This document shows positions 39,597 through 46,987 of a stretch of DNA of 48,057 nucleotides, one piece after another. The DNA is taken from the IMG/VR virus record IMGVR_UViG_3300048672_001038, positions 1 through 48,057 of that record; one strand, given 5' to 3'. The notes below the pieces were generated by a model that was not told the origin of the DNA, did not search any database, and saw only the letters and a list, made by a program, of their open reading frames with translations. Numbering within the stretch: the stretch's first letter is position 1; each line of letters opens with the position of its first letter. Both the position numbers and the translations under genes were made by a program. Origin of the DNA: a virus.

Positions 39597-39619
39597 AAGG
39601 GGCCGTTGGCCCCCTTTTT
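39597..39619. terminator. bidirectional intrinsic terminator
   Basis: Stem GGGGCC / GGCCCC, 3-nt loop GTT, T5 after it on the plus strand and A3 before it. Separates the convergent genes at 39096 (+) and 39618 (-). Confidence 0.88.
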
Positions 39620-40640
39620 ATTCGCGCATCACTCGCTGCACATCATACACAAAACTTCGATATTCGAGTTGTTGGTCGATAGTTGTTTGTTCTTTCGCAG
39701 AAGCGAATGACTTGGCGAAGAAGAAATCCAAAAAGAACTCTTTGAAACTTTTTTGATATCCTTCTGGCCAAGTTTTGTTCGGCTTACAGATAGCATCAAA
39801 CCGTTGTTTCAGCCATGCGATAGTTAGTTTATCCATCGGGTAACTCAGGGAAGAAGATACGTTCACAATGTCATCCCAATTATCGAAATAGAAATCTTCA
39901 CTTCCCGGAATGGCTAACAGATTGTTAATGGTTTGTTTGCGGGGCAAAGCAGAAATTCGCGCAACCGGAATTAATTTACCAAGGTCTGATTTACCAGTGA
40001 CGATGAAATCATATTTCTTGTCGGCGAAATGATACAGGGTGGGGCGGGGAATATTCCTAAGCCAATCCGCCATTTCACTAGCAATATCATCGCCATATAG
40101 ATGTTTCAAGATATCTTCATCGGGCGAATGTGATTCGACTTTGCCAGACCGTTTGTAGATAGTTTGTTGAGAAACATCCTTAAACGCTTCTATCGTTTTG
40201 AGCATATGGTTTCGATAGTAAGCCAGTGTTTTATCGCCATACAGTTCGGCGTGCGTGAAACATGTTCGCAGTTCAGAAATCAATTTATCGAACGAGTTTT
40301 CCAATTCCTCTATTTTGTCTTCTCTGATTTCATCTTTTCGGAAATGGGGTAAAGAAACAAGCAGCCGTTGATATTCGGTGTTAAAGTCCTGCATTTTACT
40401 TCCGAGTGATTCTGGAATGGGTGGGTCGTGTGGAATAGAGACTTGCCAATTATAATCCCCACTTTTCGAAAGCAAAATTGACAAAATAGCATGGTGATAT
40501 GTTGTTCTTGTAGCCCGGTCATAATGCACCACCGCACCATCGGGAACATCTGGATTGAAATGACTATAAGACATCGGTAAATCTTCTTTGCCTTGATGGG
40601 TTTTCTTTTCAACAGATTCAAATAGGTTGTGTAGTTTCAT
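39618..40640 (-). CDS. MKL-family protein, candidate internal head protein
   Basis: 340 residues. MKLHNLFES at the N-terminus ends in a predicted prohead-protease site (LFE/S). A middle segment has LYGDKTLAYYRNHMLKTIEA, the YG-plus-helix motif shared with the neighbouring family members. The rest is mixed alpha/beta, with RKQTINNLLAIPG and YQKSFKEFFLDFFFAKSFAS. By analogy with T4 IP proteins and Alt, it may be packaged in the head and injected with DNA. No enzymatic motif is seen. Confidence 0.65.
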   Translation of the reverse strand: MKLHNLFESVEKKTHQGKEDLPMSYSHFNPDVPDGAVVHYDRATRTTYHHAILSILLSKSGDYNWQVSIPHDPPIPESLGSKMQDFNTEYQRLLVSLPHFRKDEIREDKIEELENSFDKLISELRTCFTHAELYGDKTLAYYRNHMLKTIEAFKDVSQQTIYKRSGKVESHSPDEDILKHLYGDDIASEMADWLRNIPRPTLYHFADKKYDFIVTGKSDLGKLIPVARISALPRKQTINNLLAIPGSEDFYFDNWDDIVNVSSSLSYPMDKLTIAWLKQRFDAICKPNKTWPEGYQKSFKEFFLDFFFAKSFASAKEQTTIDQQLEYRSFVYDVQRVMRE

Positions 40641-40644
40641 GTTA

Positions 40645-41469
40645 TTACCCTAGGTTAAACGCATGGTGTTGTTTAAGAAACTCCACCACATCTTGTTGCT
40701 CGGCTGATAAATCAGTTTCGGATGAAGTCTGAATCACATCATCTCGTTCTTCATTCAATTTCAGAAAAACCAATTGCTCTGATTGGGGCACGATGACAAA
40801 ATTCTGTTCGGGATGGTTTTGATTGGTGGCGATGACAGTGGTGTATTTCCGTTCAGCACGTTTAACGACTGGCGGAACCTTTTTATAAAACATCCAGTTA
40901 TTCTCATCTCCGGCGAACGCCTTTTCAAGCACTCTGGGTGTCAATTCACCGCTCTTAATATGCGGAATGATATGGAACGAGAATCCGTTATGGGTGTAAT
41001 CAAACTCGTAATGAACATACGGTGATTTACTCCAAAGGGCTTTGCGTAACTTAGTTTCCAACTTTTTGTTAAAGTATGCTAGGTTATAGTTTCCAAACCA
41101 ATCGCTAGATGTGAAATCCGGCAGATGCTGCTGAAGCACCCGGATAAACTTTGGATACGCGACTTTAATGATATCAATCAAATCTTCTTTCGCATCGTCA
41201 TCCATTCCTTGATAATGTTGTAGCTTGCTACCAAAAATACGATGATACTTATAAAGGAAATCTGCGGAATCGTCGGATAGTTCAGCAGAAAGAATGTCCT
41301 CCACATATTCTTGGTTTTCGCGCTTATACTTTTTAGCTAAAGCTTTAATCGCCGTTTCAAAATGCCCGTTAATATAATCTGTGGACTGATTTGGCCCGGC
41401 ATCAAGTAACGCATCTGCCAATGGCTGAATTCTTTGGGTGGATGATTCAAATAGTTGTTGTAGTTTCAT
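40645..41469 (-). CDS. MKL-family protein, candidate internal head protein
   Basis: 274 residues. MKLQQLFES N-terminus with protease site. The family motif appears as DWFGNYNLAYFNKKLETKLR near residue 122, followed by YVHYEFDYTHNGFSFHI. The C-terminus is charged (DLSAEQQDVVEFLKQHHA). The start overlaps the stop of the next family gene (ATGA), so the cluster is one operon. Confidence 0.65.
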   Translation of the reverse strand: MKLQQLFESSTQRIQPLADALLDAGPNQSTDYINGHFETAIKALAKKYKRENQEYVEDILSAELSDDSADFLYKYHRIFGSKLQHYQGMDDDAKEDLIDIIKVAYPKFIRVLQQHLPDFTSSDWFGNYNLAYFNKKLETKLRKALWSKSPYVHYEFDYTHNGFSFHIIPHIKSGELTPRVLEKAFAGDENNWMFYKKVPPVVKRAERKYTTVIATNQNHPEQNFVIVPQSEQLVFLKLNEERDDVIQTSSETDLSAEQQDVVEFLKQHHAFNLG

Positions 41470-42326
41470 TTTACAAACTCCAGTGCAGGAAAATAACGGT
41501 CATCAGAGAAAACAGAGTCGAATGCATTAACAATCGCATCCGTGTGCTCGGCAAATATTGCGCCCATTTTAACGGGTATTACACCTTCTTCCTCTGTCTT
41601 TCTAGCGGCTTGCAGGGAAGATGTAATATACGCACCGTGCCAGTTTTCTTCCGTGCGCAGCCAATATGATGTGGCGTATTGGTCTAGAACGGATACCATT
41701 AAAAATTGATTAGCAACCCTGAAGAAAACTAATCTCCGAGGGGGATTACTTGGCGCCGCTTGACTGTACATATCAACCAAATTAAACATTTCTGGCGCAT
41801 GCGTTTTCAGGTTAAGGGCGGCGATTAAGGGCGCTGCGCTGAAGTAATGCACCGACCCGCCACTCGAAGGCACTTCAAACACATCAACGCCCGCCTTGGA
41901 ATAAATCTTGCACGCTTCATCAGTGGAGGTTGCAGCGAGTTTTTCTACCACCTTTTTCAACATCATGTTGATATAGCCGGGTGTTTTTGAACCATAGAAA
42001 AACTGATGCGTTTCGTCAGAGTACATTGCTTTGATTTCTTGAAATTTAGCAATGGCGTCGTCAACTTCAATATCAACCTCGTCATCATAATCGGCTGTAT
42101 CACGCCGACTGGCAATTTCCATACATTTCACCCGTATAGCTTTTAGCTTGATACTGATTTTAATGCGCAGGTGGTCGTTGGCAATCCTACTGATATGTCG
42201 GATAGAATTGGCAGTTGGGGCTTTAGTGGTATCGGCCAGAACTTCTATCAGTTGCTCAAAAATTCCGGGCTTTTGTCCCGGAGGGGTGGCCGTTTGGTCA
42301 GATTCTATTAGATGACGCAGTTTCAT
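41466..42326 (-). CDS. MKL-family protein, candidate internal head protein
   Basis: 286 residues. MKLRHLIES N-terminus (LIE/S). The family motif is FFYGSKTPGYINMMLKKVVE near residue 109, then VDVFEVPSSGGSVHYFS. The preceding helix is acidic (YDDEVDIEVDDAIAKFQ). Translationally coupled to its neighbour. Confidence 0.65.
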   Translation of the reverse strand: MKLRHLIESDQTATPPGQKPGIFEQLIEVLADTTKAPTANSIRHISRIANDHLRIKISIKLKAIRVKCMEIASRRDTADYDDEVDIEVDDAIAKFQEIKAMYSDETHQFFYGSKTPGYINMMLKKVVEKLAATSTDEACKIYSKAGVDVFEVPSSGGSVHYFSAAPLIAALNLKTHAPEMFNLVDMYSQAAPSNPPRRLVFFRVANQFLMVSVLDQYATSYWLRTEENWHGAYITSSLQAARKTEEEGVIPVKMGAIFAEHTDAIVNAFDSVFSDDRYFPALEFVK

Positions 42327-42331
42327 TTCAA

Positions 42332-43207
42332 TTACCCGAAATGTATATTTAACGAAGGCTTGACTCGCGCTTGCATATGCTTAGTCAATACTTCCATGAT
42401 ACCCTCTGCCAAAATATCTTCATTTCGTTTGAACACCGGGCCGAACCCGAGCAGTACCGTATCCGTGTGTGGTTCTAACACTTTGAAAATCCGAGTTCCT
42501 GTAGTGCTGGCAGCAAATCCAATCATATCATACAAATAGTCCATTCGGTCGAAAATTAGCATATATTCGCTCTCACATTCTACGACAGCCACTTGACTAC
42601 ATTCTAACGTCATTGCATCCACTGCTTTAATCCAGTGTTCCATAGCCGGATGTTTGGCAACATCCAAACTTTGCAGCAGTTCTTTCAGTCCAATATGGAA
42701 ACCTGAGTCATCAGCCGCCATATAAATTTTGACCGGGCCATTGGCATATACCTGATTTAGCGCGGCAGTTTGTTTTTCAAGCTGGGCGTGGATAGTTGAA
42801 CGCAATTGATGCATAACGGCCGCATGGGATTTATTTCCATAGACGGTTTTATGTGGCAACTCAGCTTTCAAAATATTGATAAGGTCTGACAGGTCTGATG
42901 ACAATTTAGTTTCATACTTGTCCAGCGAATCATCTTGGTCTTCAGACTGATATTCATAAGAACCTATAGAATTGATAGCTTGTACCATTGTCTTTCGGAA
43001 CTGATTGAATCTGAAAGTCAATCCAAAATTGGAACGTTCTAATTTAGCAAGCGTTTCAGTGTTGAAGCTGCATTTAAAACTTACAGCTCGATTGAGGGTG
43101 AGAAGCATCGGAATGATTCCTTCAGTATCCTCATTGATAGTAATAACGGTATGCTTAGTTATCGAGTTGATATCAACCTGCGATTCAAACAAATGCTGAA
43201 GTTTCAT
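42332..43207 (-). CDS. MKL-family protein, candidate internal head protein
   Basis: 291 residues. MKLQHLFES N-terminus. The family motif is VYGNKSHAAVMHQLRSTIH near residue 121, followed by VKIYMAADDSGFHIGL. First gene of the minus-strand cluster, with AAGGGA before the ATG and a late-type box 16 bp upstream. Confidence 0.65.
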   Translation of the reverse strand: MKLQHLFESQVDINSITKHTVITINEDTEGIIPMLLTLNRAVSFKCSFNTETLAKLERSNFGLTFRFNQFRKTMVQAINSIGSYEYQSEDQDDSLDKYETKLSSDLSDLINILKAELPHKTVYGNKSHAAVMHQLRSTIHAQLEKQTAALNQVYANGPVKIYMAADDSGFHIGLKELLQSLDVAKHPAMEHWIKAVDAMTLECSQVAVVECESEYMLIFDRMDYLYDMIGFAASTTGTRIFKVLEPHTDTVLLGFGPVFKRNEDILAEGIMEVLTKHMQARVKPSLNIHFG

Positions 43208-43222
43208 GTGTTCCCTTTTCCA

Positions 43223-43229
43223 TTATTTA
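43223..43229 (-). promoter_or_regulatory. late-type promoter box TAAATAA
   Basis: TAAATAA on the minus strand, 16 bp before the first gene of the MKL cluster (43207). Confidence 0.5.
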
Positions 43230-43230
43230 G

Positions 43231-43255
43231 AAAGGGGGCCATTGGCCCCCTTTTT
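43231..43255. terminator. hairpin terminator after the protease gene
   Basis: Stem GGGGGCC / GGCCCCC with ATT loop, flanked by A3 and T5. On the minus strand it follows the protease stop directly; the T-run there is short (CTTTCT), so termination may be partial. Confidence 0.65.
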
Positions 43256-43865
43256 ACTTACTCATCGCGGTAATCAGCTTCATAATCTCTTTTCGGAAAT
43301 ATTCTTGAGCCTTCGCGTCATGAATCATCGCTTCAGCAAGCGTGGTCACGGGTTTATGTTGCATAGCTTCATAGATCGGATCAGGGATGGCAATACGGCA
43401 TGAAGGGTCGGCCACAAGGTCTACGGTGATGCATTTGAAGCCAGACACCATGCCATCTGCGCCAACAGCACCTGAGCCACGGGTTGAGCATGCTAACCGA
43501 ACACCACCCTCAATCAACCCTTTAGCAATGTTGCCAGGGGCGGTCTTCATAATTTTCAGCTTGGCAATGACATTGTTCTCTGTCATACTCACGGAAGTAA
43601 CAGCATGAGAAACGTTCCACAAATTAATGTCAAGTGTGTTAGGATGGTTCAGTTCACCTAGGATGAAATTACCTGTTTTGATTCGCTCTTGCCATGCATT
43701 CATATTTTGCTGCATTTCGTCAAGCTTGTACACTCGGCCATTGCCATTTTTGACATTAGCTTGAGCGATGACACCCGAAAGATACAAGTTCTTTTCTTTG
43801 TCCATCATTTCCATCAGATTCGATGTTTGTGGATTGACGTTTTCGATTAACAGTTGGTTGTTCAT
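43254..43865 (-). CDS. 21: prohead maturation protease, T4 gp21-like
   Basis: 203 residues. The serine protease of the prohead that cuts scaffold, capsid and internal proteins. LSGVIAQANVKNGNGRVY, GELNHP (catalytic His), AKLKIMKTAPGNIAKGL and LACSTRGSGAV (catalytic Ser) give the family order. The ATG at 43865 is chosen because the TAAATA box at 43885 would place the RNA start past the upstream ATG at 43880. Its own start MNNQLLIEN holds an LIE site for self-processing. Confidence 0.93.
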   Translation of the reverse strand: MNNQLLIENVNPQTSNLMEMMDKEKNLYLSGVIAQANVKNGNGRVYKLDEMQQNMNAWQERIKTGNFILGELNHPNTLDINLWNVSHAVTSVSMTENNVIAKLKIMKTAPGNIAKGLIEGGVRLACSTRGSGAVGADGMVSGFKCITVDLVADPSCRIAIPDPIYEAMQHKPVTTLAEAMIHDAKAQEYFRKEIMKLITAMSK

Positions 43866-43884
43866 GGGAAATAGATACATTTCA

Positions 43885-43891
43885 TCTATTT
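43885..43891 (-). promoter_or_regulatory. late-type promoter box TAAATAG
   Basis: TAAATAG on the minus strand upstream of the protease gene; forms a divergent pair with the box at 43903. Confidence 0.45.
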
Positions 43892-43902
43892 ACCCGAAAT
43901 GT

Positions 43903-43909
43903 TAAATAC
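43903..43909 (+). promoter_or_regulatory. late-type promoter box TAAATAC
   Basis: TAAATAC 15 bp before the plus-strand MKL gene at 43925. Confidence 0.45.
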
Positions 43910-43924
43910 TGAAAAAGGTATTCT

Positions 43925-45262
43925 ATGAAACTCTATCAGCTATTTGAATCAGTGGTACAGCGCATCGACCATTCAGTATCTTGGAAACAAGGTTGGCACA
44001 CGAATGGGGTCACAAATGCGCCGCATTTCAATTTCAATCCGGATACTGATACGGGGTTTATCGGCGCGCTGTTCATCCCTACGCATGAAACTATCATATC
44101 TGACCTACCAGCCAACATCCGGAATTTTTGTCTGACGCATGAAATGAAAATGGATGAAATTAGAAGCCTCATTTTCTTTCCAGATTCCATGCGTGATGTT
44201 TTTCTACAAGACCATCCGGACATCACGGATGAAGATGAAATGCTTGAGCAGATGTCAGAAGACGCGGCAAGCGCCATCATCAAAATCGGCTCACTAATGG
44301 CAAATGAAAATGTTTTACCTCGCGGCCTGTTCTATGGTAGTTGCCCGTCTACTGTTGGCGGACTGGTAAAAATCATTAATGTACTGCGTGAAAAATATAA
44401 CAGCGTGCAAGCACATCATATTCATACATCTCCGGAAGGTGTTTCGGTTCATGCGTCGGGATATGATGCAGTGGAAGTTAACCAATCAGTGTTCAAAAAA
44501 TTACTGGTGCAAACGTTCCCCTTTATCAAAAACGTCGATGAGGAATATGCGTATATCATTAACAAGTTCCAACGCGAAACTTCCGAGCCTTTCAAATCGA
44601 CGGATGGTGGAGTGAAACTACTTATCACTACCGGCAAAAATGAATTATACATGGTGCTATCAACAGGCCCGCTTTACTTCGCCAAAGTATTCGTTGACGA
44701 AGAAAATGAAATCACCGTTGAGGAACGTTCTCAGGCACAGATGGTTGATGAAATACCTGATTTTGTGAAACTGATGCAAAAATCCCTTTTCACTGGTGAC
44801 GTGATTGCCACCGATTCCAATGGTAGAACAATCCCACTGCAATTAGAGCATGGGTTTCACCTGTACGTCCCTATTTTCTACGCCACCGATGCCCAACTAA
44901 AGCAAGGTGCCGAATCGGTGCTGAATGGCCTGAAAAGCAGAAAAATCAAAGAGCAAACTGTCAAAGACGAAATACGAGAGCAATATGCAAATGGGCAGTT
45001 AGACCATTTCATTCAAGATGATGGAGATAAATATAATCCGTGGAAAATCATCACAGATGAGCAGATGGAAGAATTTTTGCAATTCAATCCCGACCTAAAA
45101 GAAATGTTGGATACACTAACTCCACCATTTGAACTGGTAGATGAATTGCGAGAACAAGGTTCAGATAACAACTTTGGCATGTCAGTCATCGCAGTAATTG
45201 AGGCTGAAAACGAATCCAATTCATATCACCATCTATACACTGATTTCAAAAGAGCTGTCTAA
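43925..45262 (+). CDS. MKL-family protein, candidate internal head protein (long)
   Basis: 445 residues, the longest family member and the only one on the plus strand. MKLYQLFES N-terminus with LFE/S. The motif GLFYGSCPSTVGGLVKIINV near residue 136 is followed by VQAHHIHTSPEGVSVHASG. The C-terminal third is acidic and helical. It lies between protease and portal genes and has its own late-type box and a bidirectional terminator. Function unknown; packaging is inferred. Confidence 0.65.
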   Translation: MKLYQLFESVVQRIDHSVSWKQGWHTNGVTNAPHFNFNPDTDTGFIGALFIPTHETIISDLPANIRNFCLTHEMKMDEIRSLIFFPDSMRDVFLQDHPDITDEDEMLEQMSEDAASAIIKIGSLMANENVLPRGLFYGSCPSTVGGLVKIINVLREKYNSVQAHHIHTSPEGVSVHASGYDAVEVNQSVFKKLLVQTFPFIKNVDEEYAYIINKFQRETSEPFKSTDGGVKLLITTGKNELYMVLSTGPLYFAKVFVDEENEITVEERSQAQMVDEIPDFVKLMQKSLFTGDVIATDSNGRTIPLQLEHGFHLYVPIFYATDAQLKQGAESVLNGLKSRKIKEQTVKDEIREQYANGQLDHFIQDDGDKYNPWKIITDEQMEEFLQFNPDLKEMLDTLTPPFELVDELREQGSDNNFGMSVIAVIEAENESNSYHHLYTDFKRAV

Positions 45263-45287
45263 AAAGGGGGCCATCGGCCCCCTTTTT
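45262..45287. terminator. bidirectional intrinsic terminator
   Basis: Stem GGGGGCC / GGCCCCC with ATC loop, A5 before and T5 after. It separates the convergent MKL gene (+) and portal gene (-). The same stem is used at 43231. Confidence 0.92.
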
Positions 45288-46983
45288 ACTGTGCCGGTTC
45301 TTCTGCCGGTTGCTCAGGTTCTTCCATCCCTGAACCCACGTCTAACGGAGCGTTATCACCCTCTGGCGACCCCGTATCACCCATCCCGCCCATATCTCCT
45401 AACCCATCCATTCCACCATCTTCTGCACCCGCTTCAGGGGCCGGCGTAGCGCCCGGCTTGCTGGTTTTCTGCTTCACTTTTCGACCGTCATAGACTACCG
45501 GGTCATACATTTGTTGCAGCATTGACATTGAATCAGATTCTTCCAAATTATGTTCTTGCTTGAGCAGCACTTCATTCATCTGAATTTCGTCATCAGTCAG
45601 GCCGAGATAACGTTTTAGCAGAACACGTTTCGCCAGAATCTTACTCTCTTGCAGGGCGTTAAAGTTTTGAATCAGGTCAGTATCAAGAGCCGCTTGACGA
45701 TAGGTTGCAAAATTGGCAGCATCGGGTAGGCGAATAGTGTAGACTTCATCATCAACGTTAATTCCGCAAACACGCATGTAGATTTTGAATTCATTATCCA
45801 GCACTGAGTTCAGTTGATATTGGAGGCGTTGGACGAACTTGGCAAACCTAAGTTCTTCAATGAACGCAATACCGACTTTACCGTCATTAACATTTCCGCC
45901 CGGCGTCCCAGCACCGTTAGCATCTTGACCGGACATATAACTCGACGGAATACGCAGACCACGGAATAATTTCTGTTGGAAGGTTCTTAGCAAAGTTGAG
46001 CCAAAGTCTTCACTGCCGCCAGGAAGTGATTCAACTCTGGAACTTCGTCCGCCAGATGTCACCGGAAAATAATAATCTTCTTGCATGGACGCTGGATTAT
46101 ATTGTCCATCGACCACATCCATACCTTGAGTATTTCCGTTTGGGACTCGTTTCTGCCTTGCTTCATTTTTGATGTTTTCAAGATACTGGCGCACGCGCTG
46201 TTGATTCATGCCACCAACATCAATATAAAACACGCGCCGTTCCGGCGCGCGGACGATTTTATAAATGAGGGTCGCATCTTCAAGCATGGACAGTTGCCGA
46301 TAGACCCGAAATACTGGTCGAAGAATTGATTGGCCGAACGGAACAGAATCGCCCATGTCATCACCTAAGGTGAAATGAACAATCGCCATTGCGGGGACGA
46401 TTTCAATTTCTTCAGAACGAATACCGACCGCAGTTCCAGAAATCATGCCAAACTTTTTGACATGGTAGTTGACGATATCACCGTCGTCATCGATACCAAT
46501 ACCGACAACTCGCATGGGGTCGAGATATTTCCACTTGCGCGTATCTGAACTCTTTTGAAAGAAACAATCGCCATACTTGATTAACGTCCGTGCGATATTG
46601 AACAGTTTCGTTTTCAGACCATGTAACTCAACCCAAGACCGAAGTGCAGAGCGAGTGGTGACAATGGTAGAGTCGGCGATATCTTCGTTATCTTCTTTCT
46701 CCCATTCGATAATGAATGGAAGTTTAGTCTTCTCATCCAATGAAGTCATTTCTTCGGCGATGATGTCTAGTGAACGGGCGATATCTACGTCATTGTCCAT
46801 CAAGTCATATTGTCGATACATCGTCATACGCGACCCTGGGCCACGCATGATGTTAGAATACCATGAAACGTTCGTTAAAGAAGATAACGTCCCTCCACGC
46901 GGGTCATATGCGTCAGTAGACACATACATTTGCTTGCGGGTGTTTGGAGTAATTATCTTCCAATAGTTTGTAAACTGACTCAT
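45286..46983 (-). CDS. 20: portal protein, T4 gp20-like
   Basis: 565 residues (T4 gp20 is 524). It forms the head vertex through which DNA enters and leaves. GPGSRMTMYRQYDLMDNDVDIARSLDIIAEEM near the N-terminus, FHxxKVYRQLSMLEDATLIY-type segment, RAPERRVFYIDVGGM, KNEARQKRVPNGNTQ, and LPGGSEDFGSTLLRTFQQKLFRGLRIPSSYM are the gp20 signatures. The C-terminal tail is Pro/Gly/Glu-rich. It opens the portal-protease-scaffold-capsid order seen in T4. AGGAA precedes the ATG. Confidence 0.95.
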   Translation of the reverse strand: MSQFTNYWKIITPNTRKQMYVSTDAYDPRGGTLSSLTNVSWYSNIMRGPGSRMTMYRQYDLMDNDVDIARSLDIIAEEMTSLDEKTKLPFIIEWEKEDNEDIADSTIVTTRSALRSWVELHGLKTKLFNIARTLIKYGDCFFQKSSDTRKWKYLDPMRVVGIGIDDDGDIVNYHVKKFGMISGTAVGIRSEEIEIVPAMAIVHFTLGDDMGDSVPFGQSILRPVFRVYRQLSMLEDATLIYKIVRAPERRVFYIDVGGMNQQRVRQYLENIKNEARQKRVPNGNTQGMDVVDGQYNPASMQEDYYFPVTSGGRSSRVESLPGGSEDFGSTLLRTFQQKLFRGLRIPSSYMSGQDANGAGTPGGNVNDGKVGIAFIEELRFAKFVQRLQYQLNSVLDNEFKIYMRVCGINVDDEVYTIRLPDAANFATYRQAALDTDLIQNFNALQESKILAKRVLLKRYLGLTDDEIQMNEVLLKQEHNLEESDSMSMLQQMYDPVVYDGRKVKQKTSKPGATPAPEAGAEDGGMDGLGDMGGMGDTGSPEGDNAPLDVGSGMEEPEQPAEEPAQ

Positions 46984-46987
46984 TTGA

